The notes under the pieces were generated by a model, which ran no database searches, was not told the DNA's origin, and worked only from the letters and a program-made list of their open reading frames with translations. The position numbers were made by a program, and so were the translations under genes. A stretch of 64,000 bases of DNA from Erythrobasidium yunnanense. Its lineage: Eukaryota > Basidiomycota > Cystobasidiomycetes > Erythrobasidiales > Erythrobasidiaceae. Location of the stretch: assembly GCA_001600175.1 (NCBI GenBank), contig BCJC01000001.1, forward strand, positions 558,001-622,000, read 5' to 3'. Below are positions 1 to 10,899 of this stretch, piece after piece; within the stretch, counting starts at the first letter, position 1, and every line of letters begins with the position of its first letter.

Positions 1-139
1 TGTGCATAGTACTACTGGGTTATCGATGCATCAGCAATGCATTACGTGACAGCACCAACCCCTAAACCCGATCTAAGAGTCTGGATCTATTCCAGCTCAT
101 TCATACAACAGAAACTAAGCTCGACTCTTGCTCGGCGAT

Positions 140-2114
140 CTAGAGCCACTCTACTGTCGCGGGCGGTTTGCTCGTAATATCGTATGTCACTCTGTTGATA
201 CCGCCTACTTCGTTGGTAATGCGGGAAGATATCTGCCTTAGAACGCTTGAAGGGAAGTCAAACCAGTCTGCCGTCATAAAGTCGTCTGTCGTGACAGCTC
301 GCAGTGTAATGACCTGATCATACGTCCGCCTATCGCCTTGCACACCTACCGCTTTCACCGGCAGAAGCGCTGCAAACGCCTGACTAATCTGATCATACAA
401 GCCTGCTTTCCTGATTTCTTCAATGTAGATCTTGTCGGCTTTCTGCAGGATTTCGACTTGGGACCTGGTGACTGGGCCAAGAATACGGATTGCAAGACCA
501 GGACCTGGGAAAGGATGCCGCCCGACTAGATGCGCAGGGATATTGAGTAGTTTGCCAAGTTCGCGAACCTCGTCTGAACAGCGAATACTTCAGCCTAGAT
601 GTACCGAGAAGAGAAAGACGATTTACCCTTGAAGAGCTCACGCAGCGGCTCGATGAGCTTTAGCTTCATATCCTTCAGCAGACCTCCAACGTTATGATGC
701 GTTTTGATCGTAGCGCTCGGCCCCTTGAAACTGATAGACTCGATGACATCCGGGTACAGTGTACCCTGCAGCAACCATTCAATCTTTCCTTTCGCCTCTC
801 CTTCCTGACCTTTCGCTTTTGACTCTTCTAGCTCTTGCTCAGCTGCCGCCTCGATCTTTGCCGCTTCTTCCTCGAAAACATTGATGAATGTGTTTCCGAT
901 GATCTTGCGCTTCTGCTCAGGGTCTTCAATGCCTTCTAACCTCTTTAGGAACAGATCTGATGCATCGACGACTGTAAGATTGACCCCAAGATCCTCGTTG
1001 AGCATCTTGTGCACTTGCGCCGCCTCGTCCATACGCAGTACTCCATTATCAACCATGATGGCATGGAAGCGGTCTCCGATAGCTTCGTGCATGAGCTTAG
1101 CAGCTACTGACGAGTCGACTCCTCCTGAAACGGCTCCGATGACTCTGCCTTTCTCACCACAGATCGTTCGGATTCGCTTGATCTCCTTGTCGATGAAGGT
1201 GGACATCTTCCAGTCACGCTTCACACCACAGATGGCGGTAAAGCGGTCGAAAATCTCTTTGCCTCGAGGTGAATGCGTGACTTCTGGGTGGAATTGAATG
1301 CCGTAGAAACGCTTCTTGTGGTGTGCGATGGCTGCGAAAGGCGCTGAAGGAGTGGTCGCGATCTTAACAAAGCCTTTAGGTAGTTCTCGAACAATGTCTG
1401 AGTGCGACATCCAGACCTGCAACTTACAGGTTAGCGGCTTTTGATGAGACCCCATCAAAATTGGCTCACTGGCACTTCACCTTCCACGCCTTGGAAGAGT
1501 AGATCTACATGATCTCCCACTTCACCTTCAATGCCCTTCGCATCTTCTGCATGATCTCTGACGACTGAGACCATAGCTTTTCCGTATTCTCTATGATCCG
1601 CAGATTCGACTGTCGCGCCGTGGAAGTTTGACATCTCTTGCAGGCCATAGCAGATACCGAGAACGGGCACAGGGTTGATTGACTCGTCAAAGATAGCTGG
1701 GTCGGCACGTGGTGCGTCGTCGTCGTAGACAGAGTAGGGGGATCCAGATAGGATAATGCCTGTAATTCTAGACTATCAGATCATGTAGAAGCTGGGTTGA
1801 TGGGTCTCGACGCCCCCTTTGGCTTGAATGGCACTTCGCTCAGTTTCGTAGTGCATGGCAGCATTTCGCCATAGACGCCCAGCTCGCGCAGACGGCGTAC
1901 GATAAGATGAGAATATTGCGATCCGAAATCAAGCACCAGGCTGGCATTGCGCGCGAAGGACGTCAGGTTTGAGGTAAGGATTTTCAAGATTTTGGCATCG
2001 CGAAGGTCAGATTATCGTCTAGACTTGTAATCTTCTTGAGGTCCCTTACATTGTGTCGTAGGCTTCTGAGATCTTGACGACTTCATCCTGGGCGGTCCCG
2101 TTTGGCTGGGACAT
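140..2114 (-). CDS. GUA1: GMP synthase (glutamine-hydrolysing)
   Basis: It makes GMP from XMP, ATP and glutamine in the cytosol, the last step of guanine nucleotide synthesis. The N-terminal class I amidotransferase domain shows [15 protein letters not shown], the nucleophile motif [10 protein letters not shown] and the FHPEVTHS histidine/glutamate motif. The ATP pyrophosphatase domain carries the P-loop SGGVDSS. The C-terminal dimerisation domain contains [12 protein letters not shown] and ends VEWL, where the family usually ends in a similar IEWE. The start at 2114 opens a short first exon ([12 protein letters not shown]). A phase-2 intron of about 140 bases then joins into ILVLDFGSQ, which matches the canonical family start. 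Several more short introns interrupt the gene. All catalytic motifs are present, so it should be functional. Confidence 0.96.
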
Positions 2115-2244
2115 GACTGTCAATTTGTCTTATCGGTGATAGACCAAAGAATTGCAACTTGCGCGAAACACACGTAACGACAACTATGATACATGGGTAC
2201 TCCTGCTACTGCGGTACTTCTAATGCCTTCATAGAGTTTGCAGC

Positions 2245-3561
2245 TCAGAAAAAGCCAAAGTCACTTCCGCCTCTTCTGCCGCCGGGCCCAGCTCGAAGCG
2301 GTCCTCCTCTACCACCGCCTTTCCTACCTCCTCCTGGTCCCATCATCATATCATCTTCTCCTCGCTGTTGAGTGATGCCAAACTTGTCCATCAGGACATT
2401 GGTCGATTCTAAATTGCGTGTCATTTGACCGAGTATAGTCGTGAGAAGCACATCGTTTTGCTCTTGCTCGAACTCGGCTGCAAAGCTACCCTCTGTCTCG
2501 ACAGTCTTGGAGTCGGGAGATGTAGCGCTGATACTTGATACGAGGGCTGATATCTGACGGAGAGTCTCGTGGTCTGCTGGAATTATGCCTTTGTGAACGT
2601 TGCTTAGGTATTCAAGGATGACTCCTATCCTTGAGTGAAGCATCTGAATAGCGTTTCTCTGGGTCGAGAGTCCAGCTACCACTGCAGATGAATGTTGGAT
2701 CAGCCGGAAGCACCCTGAATTACGCTGTAATGGACGCACATGTACTCTCACTGCTCTCCTGACCACCTTTCGTTCCACTTGTACTTGCAACAGCTTGTCT
2801 ACTTGCACTCTCAACAGCGATTCTCTCAGCTTCACCCGTCTCGATCTTGTATCCCGAATCCTCTCCGCCGGCAATCTTGACAAATTTGTTTACGCTCTTT
2901 CCGCCTACGATATCGACGATGGATTCATAGATTGCTATAGGTAAAGTGCTGCCTTTCACGGTGGAACTGATAGCTGAGGGGGAGAGAGTGAGGAAGATGG
3001 GAGATTCATTATGGGCTAGAAGCTGGGTGTGGAGGGAGAGATCCAGGGCAGTAGGTGTTGATCCAACGGTGTACCAACCGACTAGACACCATGCCGTAAG
3101 TTCAAGCTTCCAGAACATCAATGAGGAGAGCCATGCTCACGAAACTCGAAGGTCGGGAAGACCTGCTTGACTGGACATGGCCAGAGTTAGCATACAAGAT
3201 CTTAGTGAGGTGTGGAGTGTGCTCACACTGAGACTGTCTGTCCGTAAAGAACTGCTGATTGACCTCTGTGCCATCATCGGACAGGGCCAGCTCAAACGAG
3301 TTTGTGATTTCGACTTCGCGTCCTTGCTGTACGCCGATGAGCGCTCCAATGACTTGAATCACAGAAACAAACTTCAGTCTTCGTTCAATCCATCTTGGTT
3401 GCTGCTGTTTCGGCCGGACCTTTGACATCGTCTTGACCGCGCTGGATACGGACTCGCGTATAGTGCTCGCTGATGTTGAGTAATGGCAGTGGATGTAAGG
3501 ATACTTGGACGCCTTCGTTCGTAGAGCTGTGCCCGGTCAGCACAACTTCAGTGTCCGACAT
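2245..3561 (-). CDS. CSN6: COP9 signalosome subunit 6 (MPN- domain)
   Basis: This is a scaffold subunit of the COP9 signalosome, which removes Nedd8 from cullin ubiquitin ligases. The MPN domain reads HPLPLLNISEHYTRVR, VIGALIGVQQGREVEI, NSFEL and FVGWYTVGS, closely matching CSN6. It lacks the JAMM zinc ligands, as CSN6 should, because the protease is CSN5. A helical C-terminal half follows. The last residues form a Gly/Arg-rich tail (GGGRKGGGRGGP) that is unusual for the family and resembles an RNA-binding RGG segment. The start MSDTEVVLTGHSS at 3561 leads straight into the domain. Introns are short. eIF3f is the nearest alternative but fits less well. Confidence 0.9.
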
Positions 3562-3742
3562 CGTAGGTCGAGAAGGTACAGAGTAAAGAGTTAGAAAGTA
3601 GATTGATCATTAGGTAGTATATCTTCTTGCTATGCTACACAGTGATATTAGCAACACGGCTTACTGCGTCTAGTGGGATGATATCTAATCTAGACTGCGC
3701 GTTCTTGTGACGAAAGACCAAGTCTGTGTAGCGTGATGAATT

Positions 3743-6503
3743 TCAAAGACTCTTCAACTCTTTCAACTCCTCGTTGACTTTTTCCCACGTCGGTGTCTCT
3801 CCAAAATTATCCTTCGTTCTCCCCAAGAAAGATCTCAGCACGCTTCTAGCCTGTGTCTTCCAATCCTTGAGCACAAGTTCCCCATTCTCCTCCTTCCCTC
3901 CCAAATTACGAAGTACATCGACAGTCTCGATGACGCGCTCGGCAGCTGCCTCGAAGCTATCCTTGAATCGCTCGACATCGTCGTTCTGTACCACGTCCAC
4001 GCGGTACGCTTTCAGGCGCGCTTGGAGAGAGCCGGAAGTGTCGCCTGTAGCGAAGAGGAGCCGTGCGCAGGTAGTGTAGATATGCGATGAGCTGGTGATG
4101 CGTGTCAGGATGTCCGTCTCGATCAGATTGCGGACTCGGGCAGGAAGGCCTCGTTGAAGTGCTGACAAATAGGCAAGTCAGTAAGCACATTCAGTTATTG
4201 ACAGAAGAGAGCTCACCAATCGCTACAGCTTCCTTATCAGCCTGGCTCTGCGTGATCTCCCTGACAGCAAGGTCGACGAGTCTGTCCAGGACGTCTAGAT
4301 CCACCGCTTTCTCACCATCTTTCTCTCCCCTCAACTCCACCAAGCGCGTCATAGCTCTGCACGCCTCTTTCAGCTCCCCAATATCGATAGAGACAAGCAT
4401 GTAATTCGTCCATATCCTCCATGAGTCGTATGCATGTCTTATAGCCTGCGCCAAACACGTAAAGGCCGATCTTTTCCTACTTAGATTGATTTCTTTCTCT
4501 TCTTCAGAGAGGGAAGTAGTGCTTGATGCAGAAGTGACTTGCTGCAGTAGGACAGTCGCGAGGTTGTTCCATGATTCCCCATCTTCGTTCTCCAAGCTCG
4601 TACATCTCCTAAAAGCTCTTTCGGACGTCGCCCAGTCCTCTGTACGCATAGCACAGCACCCCAACACATACCAGACTTTGACGAAGAGGGGATTGATAGC
4701 TAGTGCTTTTTCGAGACAAGGCTGGGCTTGCTTGAATTGCTGAGAGAGGTAGAAATGCTGTCCTAGAGATCGTATGGCTCGGGAACTTGAGTGATTGGAA
4801 ACTTCCCAGGCTGTCTTGTAGTGCTCCGGATCCTGCTGCAGATCTCCCAAAAGACACCATAGTTTTGCTTTTTGAGAGTTGCTGAGTGCGCCCCCACCCA
4901 GTCGGCGTGTACTCATCGTAGTCTCGCTCTCGAGAATCTTGCCTTCGAGAAGATCTTTTACGATCTGGATGGCTTTTTCCTGCTCGCCCAGTGCGTTGTA
5001 AGACTTAGCTACGTCTTCCCACAGCTCTAGGCGCGTAAAGATCTCCAATGCCGAGCGAATGACGCCCAGCCCAAGATAGCGCGTAGCGAGTTCTCTTTCC
5101 AGCTCCCACGTACTGGGCAGGTTGATTGTATACAGATATTGCAAGCGTTCATGTGGAGATGCGCCTTTTTCCAGATCTAGAGCATCTGGATGCTGTGGCT
5201 TCGCTATACTTTCCAACTTGAGCTGATCTACCAGACTCTGCATCTGTAATAGACCTCGCTCGACTGTCCGAGAACGATTCGCTTCCAGCCGCGAGCGGAG
5301 GAGAAGAGCCATAGAGTAGATAGACCAGTTCTGGGACCCATCACTTAGGATACGCGCTACGAAAGCTTGGATTTGAAGTGTGGTAAGACCATGGCTGGGA
5401 GAGGTATTTGTAATGTCGAGAGAGAGGGCGAGGAGAATACTTTCGTCGAGAGGATGGAGGACAGGCTGATTGTTCGGGTCGAGGGTTTGTAGCTGACCAG
5501 CTTGGGCTGTGTCAGTGGAGGTGGTGGAAGTGAATTGCGTCTTTTCCAGCAGGGTATCATCATTAAGCAAGAGATCCTTCGGCTGTTCTGGATCCAGCTG
5601 TCTGTTCGTGATGACCTGATTCCCCTCATCTCCTTGTCCAGGCGCGACATTCATTACTTCTCTCGGTGTCCATCCATCTTCCCTCTCCCTCGATTTTGCA
5701 AGTACCACGAGCTGGCTCTTCTCGTCTATCTGCCATTTGGTCCTCTTTCCCATCCTGCCCGTCAACTCATACTGCAGTTCTGCAATCTTTGCTGCTGAGT
5801 AGAACGTCTCGCTCGATAATTTGCTTGCTGAGGACGATAAATGTACAAATTGGGAGTGGACGAGACCGAGTAGAAGCGTAAGAGAAGTGCGAAGATCTTT
5901 GCCTTGTGAATCTGTAGGTAGGGATTCGATGTATGTGTCTACCTGAGAGAAGAGGTCGTTTGGAAGCGCGACTGGCGTGTCGAGAAGTCGCAGATTGATG
6001 AGGGACAGTCGCAGGCGCCATACAGGCAGACTTTGCAATTGTGTGCGTGCTTCAGACAGTTCTTCAAATATGCGTTTCGCAAGCCATAAGAAGCCAGCTT
6101 TCTTGATGAGATGGTACGCCGGTTCTCCCTGCATTGCGAGTTCTTCCACCGCTTCTTCGTTGATCTTTGCTCTATCGTCATCTGTAGCTGCTGCACCTCC
6201 ATTTAGGAAGATATCACTTGGATCCAACTGCACTTCTGGGCCGGTCCAATTTGTCTGAACGAACGCTTGAAGAGCTGCTATTCCGCAGACAAGTCTCTCG
6301 ATATCGGACGTTTCCTGATTGAATGATAGTTGTATTCCATGGGATTTAGAGTATGTGATGCTATCCTTGAAACGCAGTAGGATGCCTGCATAGTCGCTCT
6401 TTACAATGACTGAATGGACGAGATCATGGGGAGGGAGGTCGGATGTCCAGCGAGACAGAAGTAAGGCATACTCGTAGCGCGACAGGGTAGGGTCAATGGC
6501 CAT
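3743..6503 (-). CDS. EMW1: TTC27/Emw1-like tetratricopeptide repeat protein
   Basis: This is a long TPR protein of the TTC27 family (Emw1 in yeast, essential and linked to cell wall integrity). Family-specific segments are visible: FVQTNWTGPEVQLDPSDIF near the start, LTGRMGKRTKWQ in the middle, and TPR helices such as ALEIFTRLELWEDVAKSYNA and NPLFVKVWYVLGCCAMRTED. One large exon ends near 4192. A 46-base intron follows, then the last exon ending LKELKSL. The coordinate given uses the first convincing ATG (MAIDPTLSRYEY). Coding-like sequence continues in frame upstream through LLLANFI and, across a possible intron at about 6537-6636, to at least 6830 without an ATG. The true N-terminus is therefore probably longer. 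Confidence 0.87.
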
Positions 6504-7149
6504 GGCGATGAAATTGGCGAGAAGCAAAGAACCAGCTGCTTATGTAACGCGCTGAAACCACGGGGAAGGCTCAGAGTAGAGCCGACTGTTGGTATGATAC
6601 AGTATTGCAGCGGTGTATACATTCACGCGCCTATCTAGTATACCAGATCTAGATGTACATCCTACTACGCTGGCCGACGTCGCATCTGCGATCCAAAAGT
6701 GGACCGCTTCATGCGATCCTTTGGCTTCTTCTGTCAACTCGGCACTAAACACCTCATATGAGCGACAATGAGCTCCGAAGATGCAAGTCTCTAGCAAGCC
6801 GGCGAAGGTTTCGGCGCTTGCGCAGCAGCCTGCGACTGGAGGATGCCTGCATCATCTAGGAGCTTCGACAGTCTGCAGCTGGCCGTACCAAACATGACAT
6901 CTCCATAGAACCACTGCTTCTGATGCTCTGAGGTTGTCATGTTATCGCATACATCACATCTCAATGCTGAGTCAAGGACTACTGACTAACCGGAAAGACG
7001 CAAGTGGGGCCGGAAAGGCGCAAAGACGACAACAAAGGCAATCTCTGTCAGAAAGGCCTGCTGCCTCTGCTTTCTACCATACTACATCATCATAATAACC
7101 CCGCCCTACTAGCAATTCACTCAGCTTGTACCGCTATCCTCTCGACGCA
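6504..7149. other. Intergenic: possible 5' exon of the TPR gene and divergent promoter
   Basis: The part from about 6636 to 6830, read on the minus strand, is open and protein-like. It splices in frame onto the TPR gene with a GTATAC donor and a CATAAGCAG acceptor. No ATG heads it, so a further exon would be required. The remainder shows nothing identifiable and probably serves as promoter for the divergent small gene starting at 7150. Confidence 0.35.
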
Positions 7150-7607
7150 ATGCTCTACTCAGCAACCTTCAGTACTGCCTTCCGCCCGAGCGCTATCCCA
7201 TCATCTGCACGTCTGTTCTCAAGCAGTCATGTAAGCTTGTCTAGCATTATTCCTCCATCCCACGTAAGCTGACGGGCGTTATCTTGTTAATCCAGGCCAG
7301 CAATGTGAGCTCAGACCCCACGTCGAGCGCTATCTCTATGGCAGTGACGACGATGTACCGAACCAGCTTGCTGACTGTGTTGATTCGTATACAGCTTCGC
7401 GCGAGACACATCTCCCAAGCTTCGTTCGATCCCGTAACTTTTGGTGCCGTAACGGTAGGTCTAATGCGGTGGTGGTTGATGTCATAATAGAGCCGTTACT
7501 GAGGGTTCTCGTGTGCTGTACAGACGGTTGCGACTGTTTCTGCGATTTTCATGAAGAAATTCGCATCGCGGAGATTGAAGAAGCAGTTGAAGAGGATTGA
7601 CCTGTGA
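7150..7607 (+). CDS. Small putative mitochondrial membrane protein
   Basis: This is a four-exon model for a protein of about 75 residues. Exon 1 encodes MLYSATFSTAFRPSAIPSSA followed by RLFSSSH. It is rich in Ser, Ala and Arg and free of acidic residues, like a mitochondrial presequence. GTAAGC, GTGAGC and GTAGGT donors with AATCCAG, ATACAG and GTACAG acceptors join exons that read in frame into FDPVTFGAVTTVATVSAIFM. A basic tail, KKFASRRLKKQLKRIDL, and a stop follow. The hydrophobic helix with a lysine/arginine-rich end suggests a single-pass inner-membrane protein. No family was recognised. The second exon is tiny and its borders are the least certain. A transcript would settle the model. 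Confidence 0.5.
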
Positions 7608-8366
7608 TGTGAGGATGGTCTTCCGCTGCGCAGGTGTCTTCGTCGCGTGCTGATAGCCCAGTACCTTGTGATTGATTGCAGATGATCTTGTTGGCCTCTT
7701 CCCGTTTCTCTTGCTCTTCTACCGCATAATGTTCGTTTCTGAGGTGTACATGACTTCCTCTCCCCCTGTCGTCTTTTCGAAGTTCGTGTATCATAACCCG
7801 TCCTATACTTGCTGATGGCTTCAATCATCCATGTCCATCAACCGAAAGCTCCAACATCTTCCATTGACATATCTCGAGTTTCTGGGCATGTAGGAACGTT
7901 GGCTTACCGCATGTTACAAAACTCATGATGGCGGACCTTGTGCGCTGAAGCACGCAAGACACGTACTGCCAAGACATCGCTTTTTCTCATCTTCCCCAGG
8001 TTAGATTGCCGCATCCAGGCACGTTCAGATTACCCCCGGCCGGCATATTTCGGCTAATCAGATTTTCATCATACAGTGCCAAGGGAATCTACAGGATCCA
8101 AGCCTTTCCTCTTTTCTTTTCTTTCTCCTTCCGCCCACCGTGCGCTCCTTGTCCTTCAAATCCTTACGAACGTGTTCAGCTTCTGCCTAGACCATGATAA
8201 AATCTATGCTAGCTGATCAAATACCTGCAATGCACCGAGAACCCTTCTCTTCCTTCTCTCTCCTCCTTCTGTGCCATCTTTTCTGTATTGAGCGACTGAC
8301 AGCGCCCTCTCCTGGGTTGACACATCCTCCTCCTGAATCAATTGAAAAGGAGAGAAGCTGCCCATC
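7608..8366 (+). promoter_or_regulatory. PHO89 upstream region with pyrimidine tract and upstream ORF
   Basis: There is no convincing gene here. A long CT-rich tract lies at about 8100-8160, a common fungal core-promoter feature. CACGTT cores, the weaker Pho4-type E-box, occur at 8020-8025 and, on the other strand, at 8169-8174. An ATG at 8194 opens a 61-codon upstream ORF that ends at 8379, past the PHO89 start at 8367. It would impede PHO89 translation if it lies in the transcript. These roles are inferred from position. Confidence 0.4.
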
Positions 8367-10653
8367 ATGCCGCAAATGACACAGTACAACTACCTCATGG
8401 CCATTGGCACAATCTTTTCACTCCTTGATGCATACAACATCGGAGCCAGTGCGTCTCAGCATCCCTCGCATTGTGCATCTTCCGGCTAATGACTCTGTAA
8501 TCGCAGACGATGTCGCCAATGCATGGGCTACTTCTGTATCCTCAAAATCTCTCACTATGAGACAAGCAATGCTCGGTGCTGCAATTATGGAATTCCTCGG
8601 AGCTGTCACCGTAGGAGCCCGTGTCGCAGATACTATCAAAAATGGAATCATTGTAAGCATCACTTATGCTGATATGCGCATCACTATGCTAATGGTACTG
8701 TCGCAGCCCAACAACGTCTTCACTGGCCAGCCTGGTCTACAGATTCTTGCCTTCACCTGCGCCATCACCGTCTCTGCTTCGTGGCTCATGTTCTGCACGT
8801 ACATGTCCTTCCCCGTATCTACCACCTACTCTATCGTCGCATCGATTGCAGGTGTAGGAGTCGCCGTCGCTGGAGCAGATCGCGTCGTCTGGGGCTGGAA
8901 CAACGGAAAAGGTCTCGGGGCCATCTTCGCTGGACTTGTGCTCGCACCAGCACTAGCAGCAGGATTTGGTGCTGCTGTATACCTCCTCGTCAAATTCGTC
9001 GTTCTTATGCGAAAGGATGCCGTCAGATGGTCTATCTACACTGGACCCTTCTTCTTCTTTCTCACTTCAGCAGTAGCAACCATGTCTATCGTATACAAGG
9101 GTGCTCCATCCCTCGGACTCAACAAACTCTCCCCAGGCGTCACTGCTGCCGCTATTGTAGGAACAGCGAGCGTCATCGCAGCCCTGTCTGTCGTCTTCTG
9201 GGTACCTTACGTCTATGCTAAGGTCATCAAGAAGGATTACAGTGCGTATAAGGACCTCGCACTCTGCTACAATAGGTGACTGACTTGACTACCCAGCCCT
9301 TCGATGGTACCACTTCTTCATGGGACCTCTTCTCTGGAAGCGCGCTGCTCCTGCTGACGCACAAGATGTTGCTGCTGGCGCTGTACCCGACTACCGTCTC
9401 GGAGCGCCACGAGATGAACCTGCAGCAGTCGGTGCGCCTATTCTTCTACAATCGCACTGCGCGAGACTGACGAAGAATACCGTACCGAACAGCTTCTAGC
9501 AACTCCAGCACTTCCGCCGAAGCAGATGCCGAGAAGCTGCCTCTCGAGTCTCCAGTCGACAAGAAGGCTGATCAGTCAGAGGATCCGGCTGGCAAAAAGG
9601 GCCTGTTGAAAAGCCAGCTCGCTCAACTTGAGGCTCACCCGCTTGACCCTGAGGCGCCTTGGTATGCTCCCAGCAACTTCTATATTACCATGCGTTACCG
9701 TGCCATCCCCTTGATCGTCCGTGCCCTCACATACGGCTCCGAGTACGATATCCGTAAGCATTCCATACAAACATATTCATCAGTATGTCTTCAAGCTGAC
9801 TTATATGGTTGTCTGCAGACGCTGCTCAAGCCGGTGTTGCTGGTACCCGTGAAGGTCGACACATGGCCAACGTCTATGCTCAAGCCAAGCAGTACCCCAA
9901 CGAGGTCGAGCACAGTTATTCCTTCATCCAGGTTCTCACTGCTTGCACAGCATCTTTCGCTCACGGCGCCAATGATGTTTCCAACGCTATCGGAGTGAGT
10001 TGAAGCTTTCCAATGTTTCTCGAAACCTTACTAAAATTTCTTCCCCACCAGCCATGGGCCGTCATCTACCAAGTCTGGTCTACTGGTAGCGCTGCTGCTG
10101 CCAAGGCCGCTGTCCCTATCTGGATTCTCGTTGTTGGAGGTGCCATGATCTCGATCGGTCTGGCTACATACGGCTACAACATCATGAGAGTGCTCGGAAA
10201 CAAGCTCACCTACCACTCGCCATCTCGAGGTGCATCCATGGAGTTGGGAGCCGCCATCACTGTCATCTTGGCTTCGCAATATGGTCTTCCCGTCTCCACG
10301 ACCATGTGGTAAGTCTTTCGCGATACACGACGCCTCGGACATCGGCTGAGTGACTATTCTAGTATCACCGGTGCCACAGTCGGTGTAGGTCTCTGCAATG
10401 GCAACCTGCACGCCGTCAACTGGAAGGCTATTGGTAAGCTGCAAACCTGAAACATAGGACAGCCGACTAACCCGTTCTTTAGGCTGGATCTACTTGGGAT
10501 GGCTTCTTACCATTCCTCTTGCTGGTACATTAGCTGGATGTGTAAGTTCTTGGGCTGGAATCGCTGCCAGCGAGCCTCGTGCTGACCCATCCTTGGCAGC
10601 TCGTCGGAATTATCATCAACGCACCCAGACCAGCTGGCTTCGTCAATGCCTAA
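8367..10653 (+). CDS. PHO89: Inorganic phosphate symporter of the PiT family
   Basis: This plasma-membrane cation/phosphate cotransporter resembles yeast Pho89 and Neurospora PHO-4. The duplicated PiT signature is present in both halves: [18 protein letters not shown] near the N-terminus and [19 protein letters not shown] in the second half. About a dozen hydrophobic helices are visible. A hydrophilic central loop ([19 protein letters not shown]) separates the halves, as is usual in the family. Several introns interrupt the gene. The one at about 9430-9490 removes an in-frame stop and joins the two halves of the loop. The start [20 protein letters not shown] matches the family N-terminus. The protein ends RPAGFVNA. 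Confidence 0.93.
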
Positions 10654-10899
10654 TTAGTTAATGAACATGTCCTGAAGCTGTAGTGACTCGTATCAGTTGC
10701 ATAGACGTATAGAAAGAGGAGTGCCGGCGAAGCCGATGTATAGAATAATAGTTTCGCAACATTGAGCGGGCAGCTCTTGCAGTCGACGTATCTGCTATAG
10801 TATTGAAATATCGCTGCTCAACGCCCGTGTCGGCAAGCTTCATGCAGTATGCAGTATAGTGTCGGGGTCGCGACTTTCGTTTGGATCGACTCCAGTTGT

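Noticed and set aside
10031-10444. Open frame of 137 codons opposite PHO89
   Set aside because: It overlaps conserved PHO89 exons and introns and has no protein-like pattern of its own.
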